Source: Pseudomonadota bacterium
GTDB taxonomy: Bacteria; CALINM01
Length of the DNA stretch: 15,727 bases
Reading direction: 5' to 3'
Assembly (NCBI GenBank): GCA_026415985.1
Contig: JAOAGA010000013.1
Span: 9,680-25,406 of the forward strand
How positions within the stretch are numbered: position 1 is the first letter of the stretch; every line of letters starts with the position of its first letter. Under the pieces are notes generated by a model. The model saw only the letters and a list, made by a program, of their open reading frames with translations. It was not told the DNA's origin and searched no databases. Below, piece after piece: positions 8,064 to 13,002 of the stretch. Both the position numbers and the translations under genes were made by a program.

Positions 8064-8468
8064 ATGAACAGAAAATTATTAATATTAGCCCTTTTCTTAT
8101 TTGCCATCTCGGGACTTATGTTACATTACAGAATCCACCCCTTTTTTGTTACAAGCAAGATAAACCCCGCTGAAAAGGTCTTTAGTCTTACCTATTTCTG
8201 GGCGAGCTTGTTACCACTTATTGATACAGTTTTGGTGACATTACTTTTTATGTCAAGAAAGACCGCGGTATACGCCTATCTTTTAAATGGACTAATTGTA
8301 ATTTATGGAACAGTTCTTATGTCTCATTTTAGTATTAACTATTTTATGGTAGCAAAAATACCACCCTCTGAGTGGATTTTAAAATCAACCCTTCCGGATA
8401 TTGGAATTGCCTTTGGTGATTTTTTTGTAGGAAAGGTTATTTATGATTCCTATATGGAAATAGCGTAA
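8064..8468 (+). CDS. Conserved-looking multi-pass membrane protein (134 aa), unknown function
   Basis: The frame is open from 7986, but ATG at 8064 is preferred: it has AAGGTAGAG just upstream (8053-8060) and falls 5 bases after gene B. The product has about four hydrophobic helices (roughly 4-22, 45-63, 70-87 and 108-127) and short polar loops. Histidines at 21 and 25 (LHYRIHPF) close helix 1 and His88 (SHFSI) closes helix 3, so they may lie on the same side of the membrane. I have a vague memory of similar uncharacterised membrane proteins in metal- and sulfur-respiring bacteria, but I cannot name the family. It is the last and largest of the three-gene cassette and ends 8 bases from the convergent rex stop. 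Function not assigned. Confidence 0.78.
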   Translation: MNRKLLILALFLFAISGLMLHYRIHPFFVTSKINPAEKVFSLTYFWASLLPLIDTVLVTLLFMSRKTAVYAYLLNGLIVIYGTVLMSHFSINYFMVAKIPPSEWILKSTLPDIGIAFGDFFVGKVIYDSYMEIA

Positions 8469-8476
8469 GATATTTC

Positions 8477-9118
8477 TTATTCAGATGAGATCTTGAAAAC
8501 CATCTTGTCAAACTCGGTAACAAGATCTACATAAGAGATTTTAATATTTTTAGAAGGATTAAGCTTAACCGGTGCAAAGTTAATAACTCCTTCCACATTA
8601 GCTTCTTCAAGCATGGTTAATACCTCATGGGCTGCAACTGCAGGAGTTGTAAGGATAGCTATTTTAACCGTATTTTTTCTTACTATTTCCTTTAATTTAG
8701 TGAGAGGGTAAACAGGAGTGTTATAAGCACCTATCTTGGTTCCGATCTTAGAAGGGTCATTATCAAATGCGGCAACAATATTGTATCCCTGGGATTTGAG
8801 ATTTCCGTATGACAGTATAGCCTGTCCTAATTTACCAGCCCCGATTATTATGAGATTCCATTGTCTGTTAATTCCGAGGATTTTTTTTATATTATCTCTT
8901 AAATGAGTAACAAAATAACCGACACCACGAACTCCAAACTCACCGAAGTATGTAAGGTCTTTTCTTATTTGTGCAGCATTTAATCCGCTTATCTCTGAAA
9001 GTCTTGCAGACGATACAACCTCAATACCATCTCTGCTTAACTCATTAAGAATTCTATTATAGATAGAAAGTCTTTTTATAGTTGCTTCAGGTATCTTAGG
9101 AAATTTTTTATGCCTCAT
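8477..9118 (-). CDS. rex: Redox-sensing transcriptional repressor Rex
   Basis: Rex binds operators when NADH/NAD+ is low and releases DNA when NADH rises, usually controlling fermentation, respiration and hydrogenase genes. The 213 residues match the family. An N-terminal winged helix is visible in IPEATIKRLSIYNRIL (9-24), SSARLSEISGLNAAQIRKDL (36-55) and YFGEFGVRGVGY (57-68). The Rossmann domain follows with GAGKLGQAI (93-101) and the Asp119 region AFDNDPSKIG (117-126). The start at 9118 has an in-frame stop 6 bases upstream and no Shine-Dalgarno sequence. It follows atpE by 41 bases with a GC-rich hairpin in between, so it may be expressed partly by read-through from the Fo operon. I found no complete TTGTGAA-N4-TTCACAA operator in the window. 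Confidence 0.95.
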   Translation of the reverse strand: MRHKKFPKIPEATIKRLSIYNRILNELSRDGIEVVSSARLSEISGLNAAQIRKDLTYFGEFGVRGVGYFVTHLRDNIKKILGINRQWNLIIIGAGKLGQAILSYGNLKSQGYNIVAAFDNDPSKIGTKIGAYNTPVYPLTKLKEIVRKNTVKIAILTTPAVAAHEVLTMLEEANVEGVINFAPVKLNPSKNIKISYVDLVTEFDKMVFKISSE

Positions 9119-9129
9119 AGTTTAGAAGA

Positions 9130-9146
9130 GGGGAGTAATGCTCCCC
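9130..9146 (-). terminator. GC-rich hairpin between atpE and rex (attenuator or mRNA-stabilising stem)
   Basis: Minus-strand GGGGAG-CATTA-CTCCCC gives a 6-bp GC-rich stem with a 5-base loop. The following sequence, TCTTCTAAACT, is only weakly T-rich, so it is at best a leaky terminator. It could instead protect the 3' end of the atpE message, whose product is needed in many copies. The plus-strand side has TTTT a few bases after the stem, but no plus-strand gene ends there. Confidence 0.5.
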
Positions 9147-9159
9147 CCGATTTTAAAGA

Positions 9160-9483
9160 TTAGAGTTTTAAAACTAACATTAATGAGATAACGAGAGAGT
9201 AAATAACGAGAGACTCAATCATAGCAAGACCGATAATCATTGGAGTAACAATTTTACCTGATGCAGCGGGGTTTCTTGCAATACCATCAAGGGCAGTTGA
9301 AAGACCTTTTGCCTGAGATAAGGCACCAAAGGCTGCTGCAATTGCGATTCCAAAACCTGCAGCTATAGCAATAGCTACTTTTACGGAATCAGAAAGCCCT
9401 CCTGCTGCTGGTGCTCCTTCTGCTGCGAAGGCAAATGAAGCAAGAGCAAGAACAATCGCGGTAGTAAGAACAGTTTTTTTCAT
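9160..9483 (-). CDS. atpE: ATP synthase Fo subunit c, with N-terminal signal peptide
   Basis: Subunit c forms the rotating ring of F-type ATP synthase. The product is 107 residues, longer than the usual 75-90, because residues 1-20 form a signal peptide (KK, hydrophobic stretch, then FAFA before AEG). The mature part has two helices joined by the polar loop ARNPAASGK (69-77). Glu90 in LAMIESLVIYSL is the ion-binding carboxylate. Gapless alignment from loop to helix 2 against the Ilyobacter Na+-ring places Gln57, Glu90, Ser91 and Tyr95 on its Gln32, Glu65, Ser66 and Tyr70, while Thr67 is replaced by Leu. In the same alignment the helix-1 glycines at Ilyobacter 25, 27, 29 and 31 become Ala50, Phe52, Ala54 and Ser56. 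A strong AAAGGAGG site precedes the ATG. It lies 34 bases after atpB. Confidence 0.96.
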   Translation of the reverse strand: MKKTVLTTAIVLALASFAFAAEGAPAAGGLSDSVKVAIAIAAGFGIAIAAAFGALSQAKGLSTALDGIARNPAASGKIVTPMIIGLAMIESLVIYSLVISLMLVLKL

Positions 9484-9517
9484 CTTCTTTCCTCCTTTCT
9501 TTATTTTTTATTCTCAA

Positions 9518-10252
9518 TTAGTGCTCGCCATGTTCGACAGCACCAGAGATGTAGGCCATTGAAAGCAGACAGAAAACAAAGGTCTGAACAAAACAAACAA
9601 ATAAACCTAAAACCATTATAGGAACAGGAACCAGCAACGGAACAAGTGCAAAGAAGATGGCGGTAACGAGATGATCTCCCATGATATTACCAAATAACCT
9701 TAAGGATAGTGACAGTGGTCTTGCCAGGTGCCCGATTATCTCAATGGGTATCATTAAAGGAGCAAGCCACCAGAAGGGACCAGCAAAATGCTTTAGATAG
9801 GCAAGCCCGTGCTCCTTTAGTCCATGATAGTTGTAAAGGATAAAAACGGTCAGTGCACATGCTGCTGTAGTGTTTATATTATCAGTAGGCGGGTTAAAGC
9901 CGGGAACCAGTCCGGAAAGATTCGAAAACAATATAAATATCGCAGCAGAACCGATCAGATAAAGAAACTTTCTTGCGTGATGACCCAATGAGTCTTCCAT
10001 TATCTTTAAAATGCCTTCGATGAGAAGCTCGCAGAAATTTTTAAAGGTAAAGGTTGAATCCGGAACCGCACCTTCTTCTGTATGCTTTAACCTTCTTGTG
10101 CCTAAAAATATAATGATAAATATAATTGCAGAAATAAGTATTGCATTTGATACATGAGTACCGCCGTGAATCCCGAGACTGTGGTCTTTTGCAATTGAGC
10201 TGAGCCCCGGAATAACCTGATCAAAAGTAAAAGGAGTTGCTCCACCCGCCAT
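9518..10252 (-). CDS. atpB: ATP synthase Fo subunit a
   Basis: Subunit a forms the half-channels next to the c ring in the inner membrane. The 244-residue product has the expected five to six helices. The family signature ARPLSLSLRLFGNIMGDH runs from residue 177 to 194; Arg185 corresponds to the essential E. coli Arg210 that faces the c-ring carboxylate. NLSGLVPGFNPPTDNINTT (111-129) is the other conserved block. GGGGGGAGG just before the ATG is a strong ribosome site. It follows atpI by 3 bases. No subunit b, delta or F1 genes are present, so the enzyme is encoded by at least two separate loci. Confidence 0.97.
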   Translation of the reverse strand: MAGGATPFTFDQVIPGLSSIAKDHSLGIHGGTHVSNAILISAIIFIIIFLGTRRLKHTEEGAVPDSTFTFKNFCELLIEGILKIMEDSLGHHARKFLYLIGSAAIFILFSNLSGLVPGFNPPTDNINTTAACALTVFILYNYHGLKEHGLAYLKHFAGPFWWLAPLMIPIEIIGHLARPLSLSLRLFGNIMGDHLVTAIFFALVPLLVPVPIMVLGLFVCFVQTFVFCLLSMAYISGAVEHGEH

Positions 10253-10255
10253 TTA

Positions 10256-10642
10256 CTACCTCCCCCCAATAGTTTTAAAATAACCAAAAAAGCTCTGTAA
10301 AATTACTGCAAATGGTAATATACTCAAACCGGAAACAAAAATCAAGATATTTATTTTTGTTTTTAAAATTAGAAGAGTTATGAGACCAAAAATTATTAAA
10401 ATCTTGATCCCCCATTCAGCTCCGGACCGTTTAGTAAATTTCCCCGCGGAAAGAAGTTTTCTGATTAACCTTTTTAACCAGATAAAATTCAGTATAGAAA
10501 TCAACCCCCCTGATATGAAGCTTAATATATTGACAAGGCTAAAAAATATAACCGATATAATAACTGTTCCTGCTATTAAAAGAATAATCATTAAAAGAAC
10601 AATTACATCGACAATGTTTTCTTTTTCCTTAATCTGAGTCAT
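10256..10642 (-). CDS. atpI: ATP synthase I-chain family membrane protein
   Basis: The 128-residue product has about four hydrophobic helices, a Lys/Arg-rich central segment (LKRLIRKLLSAGKFTKRSG) and no soluble domain. Its size, topology and place just before atpB fit the ATP synthase I-chain family (Pfam ATP-synt_I), thought to help c-ring assembly or Mg2+ supply. Direct sequence recognition is weaker than for atpB. An AAGGA ribosome site precedes the ATG. The gene overlaps atpZ by 14 bases and ends 3 bases before atpB. Confidence 0.78.
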   Translation of the reverse strand: MTQIKEKENIVDVIVLLMIILLIAGTVIISVIFFSLVNILSFISGGLISILNFIWLKRLIRKLLSAGKFTKRSGAEWGIKILIIFGLITLLILKTKINILIFVSGLSILPFAVILQSFFGYFKTIGGR

Positions 10643-10865
10643 TATTGTCCTTGCCTAAACTTTTCATTAGCTTTATAACATTTTTTATGCCTGCTGCAAA
10701 CCCAAAAAACAAAAAAATCAGTGTAAAAAGAGGTGAATACTTATCATTAAAGATGTATTTATCTATTAACCATCCCATACCAATACCAATCATAGTAGCT
10801 ACACCCATCTCAATGCCAATGGAACTCAAATAAAAATATTTTCTGAAATTTTTACCCCTGTCCAT
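10629..10865 (-). CDS. atpZ: AtpZ/AtpI-type small ATP synthase accessory protein
   Basis: The small membrane protein starts MDRGKNFRKYFYLSSIGIE and has a two-helix hairpin: a first helix with the Gly-rich stretch MIGIGMGWLIDKY and a second with LFFGFAAGIKNV. This matches the AtpZ family (Pfam ATPase_gene1), found at the head of Fo operons and proposed to act with AtpI in Mg2+/Ca2+ transport. I chose ATG at 10865 (78 aa) over ATG at 10883 (84 aa). Neither has a Shine-Dalgarno sequence, the shorter form matches the usual N-terminus, and a TATTAT element ends 5 bases before it. It is the first gene of the atpZ-I-B-E-rex run and overlaps atpI by 14 bases. The start is uncertain; the family call is fairly firm. 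Confidence 0.8.
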   Translation of the reverse strand: MDRGKNFRKYFYLSSIGIEMGVATMIGIGMGWLIDKYIFNDKYSPLFTLIFLFFGFAAGIKNVIKLMKSLGKDNNDSD

Positions 10866-10870
10866 AAGTG

Positions 10871-10876
10871 ATAATA
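10871..10876 (-). promoter_or_regulatory. Possible -10 element of the atpZIBE-rex operon
   Basis: Minus-strand TATTAT (five of six to consensus) ends 5 bases before the preferred atpZ ATG at 10865. I see no acceptable -35 at 16-18 bp spacing, so the call is weak. If real, the message would be leaderless or nearly so. Confidence 0.3.
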
Positions 10877-10955
10877 CTATCATTAGCTTATTACTCAGAG
10901 CAATGAAAAATTTATTTAAAAATATCCCCCTTATTTACTATTTTTAAATCTTGTA

Positions 10956-10961
10956 TATAAT
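10956..10961 (+). promoter_or_regulatory. Consensus -10 element of the PAP2 phosphatase gene (possibly leaderless)
   Basis: TATAAT matches the -10 consensus fully and is followed by 7 bases and then the ATG at 10969, so initiation would fall at the start codon. A modest -35 (TTTACT, 10934-10939) lies 16 bases upstream. There is no Shine-Dalgarno sequence. It is divergent from the atp operon start, about 90 bases away. Confidence 0.5.
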
Positions 10962-10968
10962 TTACCAG

Positions 10969-11715
10969 ATGAGGTTAGTGGTAATCTTTTCAATAATCTT
11001 TTTAACCAGTTTGTCCTATGCCAGTGATTATATGGCTCAATTTAATCGAATAAAAGAAGATGTTGGTGAGTTTAGGTTCTCTGCTGAAAAAGATCAGATG
11101 ATAGCAGGGATATCTGTAACCACAATATCATTTTTTTTCGAAGGTGATATAAAAAATTTTTTTGAAAAGAACAGAAACAAAGAAAGCAATTCAATTTCAG
11201 ATTTTGGAAATTGGGTTGGTAACCCTTTCATTGATTTTGCAGTTCCAATGACTATTTATACCTTTTCAGAAAAGGATTCTAAACTTTCAAGAAGCTCCTT
11301 TTCTGCAGGTGAGTCTGTTTTTTTCTCAACTTTAATAGCGGGGGTATCATCTTTGGCCATAGGAAGAAACAGACCCTATAAAGAGACAGGGCGTCATAAT
11401 TATAAGCCATTTTCATTTGATGATAACGATAGTTTTCCGTCAAAGCATTTGGCTTCTTCGACTGCTCTATTTACAACCTATGCAAAATATTATGATGCAC
11501 CGGTTTTTTATTTATTCCCTCTTTTTACAGCTTTTGGAAGATTATATGAGAACAAACATTATCTTGCCGATACAGCAATGGGAGCGACAATTGGTTATAT
11601 AATTGCAGACTATGTTTACAAAAAGGACAAAGAAAGACAGAATAAATTGTCTTTCCTGCCTGTTTTAGATGTCAATAAAGACCATGTCTTTTTAGGTTTT
11701 ACATATAAGTTTTAA
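10969..11715 (+). CDS. Secreted PAP2-superfamily phosphatase
   Basis: The 248-residue product begins with a signal peptide (residues 1 to about 18, ending SYA before SD). It then shows the PAP2 motifs: IGRNRPYKE for motif 1 (Arg-Pro), FPSKHLASS for motif 2 (PSGH becomes PSKH) and GRLYENKHYLADTAMG for motif 3, with the catalytic His and supporting Asp. Such enzymes dephosphorylate lipids such as undecaprenyl pyrophosphate, phosphatidic acid or lipid A. The substrate here is unknown. The last 20 or so residues look like a beta hairpin ending in Phe, as in outer-membrane proteins. A frame opens upstream at TTG 10951, but that start would contain the -10 element, so ATG 10969 is preferred. It stands alone, divergent from the atp operon. 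A PAP2 fold is clear; its location is inferred. Confidence 0.87.
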   Translation: MRLVVIFSIIFLTSLSYASDYMAQFNRIKEDVGEFRFSAEKDQMIAGISVTTISFFFEGDIKNFFEKNRNKESNSISDFGNWVGNPFIDFAVPMTIYTFSEKDSKLSRSSFSAGESVFFSTLIAGVSSLAIGRNRPYKETGRHNYKPFSFDDNDSFPSKHLASSTALFTTYAKYYDAPVFYLFPLFTAFGRLYENKHYLADTAMGATIGYIIADYVYKKDKERQNKLSFLPVLDVNKDHVFLGFTYKF

Positions 11716-11798
11716 CTCTTTTAAGGGCAAAAAAATCTGCTTACTTGGAAAACTAAAGTTTCTTAATTTCAATCAACAGAGGGCCTGTCATTTTTTCT

Positions 11799-11827
11799 TT
11801 GACTTTTTTCCTCTTTCAGGTTTTAAT
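11799..11827 (+). promoter_or_regulatory. Sigma70-type promoter of cooT and probably the thi operon
   Basis: TTGACT (11799-11804) and TTTAAT (11822-11827), each five of six to consensus, are separated by exactly 17 bases. Only 6 bases separate the -10 from the cooT ATG at 11834, so the transcript would begin at the start codon. No comparable promoter is visible between cooT and the riboswitch, which are 7 bases apart, so this one may serve the whole unit. Confidence 0.6.
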
Positions 11828-11833
11828 TAAATT

Positions 11834-12025
11834 ATGTGTGAATCCAATGTTTTTATAAAGAGTGAAGAGAAGGAAGTTCTGTTTTATAAAGAGGCAGTAA
11901 AAATTATCCCTGTAGGGGAAGATGAGTTTGTTATCGAAGGGCTTTTAGGTGAGCCTCAGAAGATTAGCGGAAAGATAAAAGAGATTAACCTTATCGGTCA
12001 CAAGATAGTCTTCGAAAAAAAATAA
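11834..12025 (+). CDS. cooT: CooT-family small nickel-binding protein
   Basis: The 63-residue protein begins MCESNVFI and has the mixed beta pattern and the conserved tail IKEINLIGHKIVFE of the CooT family. In Rhodospirillum rubrum CooT is a dimer that binds one Ni(II) through Cys2 and takes part in nickel delivery to carbon monoxide dehydrogenase. The key Cys2 is present here. Homologues also occur away from CODH genes, as in this window, where their role is unknown. The start has no Shine-Dalgarno sequence but a good promoter ends 6 bases before it. The TPP riboswitch begins 7 bases after the stop, so cooT probably lies upstream of it in the same transcript. Family call good; nickel binding inferred from the family. 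Confidence 0.8.
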   Translation: MCESNVFIKSEEKEVLFYKEAVKIIPVGEDEFVIEGLLGEPQKISGKIKEINLIGHKIVFEKK

Positions 12026-12032
12026 ATTGTGA

Positions 12033-12123
12033 AAGGACCGGGGGTGCTTTTAAGCTGAGAGTCTCTTTGATGAGACAACCCTAAGAACCTGATACGGATA
12101 ATGCCGGCGGAGGGAAGGTCTTT
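12033..12123 (+). promoter_or_regulatory. TPP riboswitch (THI element)
   Basis: The aptamer consensus is present in order: GGGGTGC (12041-12047), CTGAGAG (12055-12061), ACCCTAAGAACCTGAT (12078-12093), and CGGATAATGCCGGCG followed by AGGGAA (12095-12116). A P3 arm is visible as GTCTC/GAGAC with a TTTGAT loop. P1 is AAGGACC (12033-12039) paired with GGTCTTT (12117-12123), seven pairs including one G-U. TPP binding should lower expression of the thi genes downstream. I see no separate terminator hairpin before thiF; P1 is followed directly by a U-rich run, and the thiF start lacks a well-spaced ribosome site. The mode of control is therefore open. Confidence 0.97.
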
Positions 12124-12183
12124 CTTTTTGTATATCCTTTCAAAACCCCTTTTTTCCGTTACCCCTAAGGTCTAAAATATTTT

Positions 12184-13002
12184 ATGAAAATAAAAGTTAA
12201 CGAAAAAGAACTTTTTTTTCCGGAAGGAATGTCTGTTTTTGAAGTTAAAGATCTTATAAAACCATACGCAGATATAGTAATTTATAATGGTTTTCCTGTA
12301 AAAGATAATGTTTTACTTAAAGATGGCGATGAGGTAACTTTGATCAAAAGAGGTGAGATGCCATCAAAAGAAGAGCTGGAACATCTTCTTATCGCAAGGC
12401 ACACACCAAAGATTTATGAAAAACTTAAAAAAGGCGTTGTAGGAATAGCAGGAGTGGGAGGATTAGGCTCAAATGTTGCCATATCCCTTGCAAGAGTTGG
12501 TGTTGGTAAGCTGATAATAGCAGATTTTGATGTAGTTGAGCCTTCAAATCTGAACAGGCAACAATATTTTATAGATCAGTTGGGAAAAGAAAAGGTCTTT
12601 GCCTTGAAAGAAAATATCTCAAGGATCAATCCTTTTACAGAGGTTGTCGCTCATAATATCTTGCTTACAAAAGACAATATCCCTCAGATTTTTGCAGGTG
12701 CAACAGTAATAGTTGAGGCCTTTGACAGAGCGGATATGAAGGCTATGATTATTAACACAGTTTTTGAAAACATGGAGGGTGTTTTTGTAGTTTCAGCCTC
12801 CGGCTTGGCTGGATATGGACCAAACAATGATATTAAGACAAGAAAATTTTCCAAGAGATTGTTTATAGTTGGGGATCTCGTATCTGAGGCAAAGCCAGGA
12901 AGGGGGCTTATGGCACCTCGTGTTTCTATTGCTGCAGGTCATCAGGCAAATCAGGTTATAAGAATTCTTCTGAATGAACCCGATGAGGAGGATGAATTAT
13001 GA
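12184..13002 (+). CDS. thiF: ThiF-type sulfur carrier adenylyltransferase with ThiS-like N-terminal domain
   Basis: ThiF adenylates the C-terminal Gly of ThiS so that it can carry sulfur to the thiazole. Residues 1 to about 57 form a ThiS-like beta-grasp (KDGDEVTLIKRG), without the terminal Gly-Gly, so this part cannot itself be a sulfur carrier. The E1-like domain follows: GVVGIAGVGGLGSNVA (84-99, ATP loop), IIADFDVVEPSNLNRQQ (111-127) and a C-terminal APRVSIAAGHQANQ block. At 272 residues it resembles the ThiF family 2 type. It contains no cysteine at all, so it lacks both the zinc CxxC pairs and the Cys184 equivalent of E. coli ThiF. AAGG at 12167-12170 is 13 bases before the ATG, a poor ribosome site. 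The stop overlaps the next start (ATGA). Confidence 0.88.
   Translation: MKIKVNEKELFFPEGMSVFEVKDLIKPYADIVIYNGFPVKDNVLLKDGDEVTLIKRGEMPSKEELEHLLIARHTPKIYEKLKKGVVGIAGVGGLGSNVAISLARVGVGKLIIADFDVVEPSNLNRQQYFIDQLGKEKVFALKENISRINPFTEVVAHNILLTKDNIPQIFAGATVIVEAFDRADMKAMIINTVFENMEGVFVVSASGLAGYGPNNDIKTRKFSKRLFIVGDLVSEAKPGRGLMAPRVSIAAGHQANQVIRILLNEPDEEDEL

Noticed and set aside
10869-10882. TGATA-N4-TATCA palindrome upstream of atpZ as an operator
   Set aside because: Arms are only 5 bp, AT-rich and seen once; it overlaps the possible -10 and could be chance.
11776-11796. ACAG-AGGGC-CTGT followed by a T-run as terminator of the PAP2 gene
   Set aside because: The stem is only 4 bp, too weak to support on its own, and the region also holds the cooT -35.
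12027-12034. TTGTGAA half-site resembling a Rex operator just after cooT
   Set aside because: The matching TTCACAA half is missing; the bases belong to the riboswitch flank and P1.
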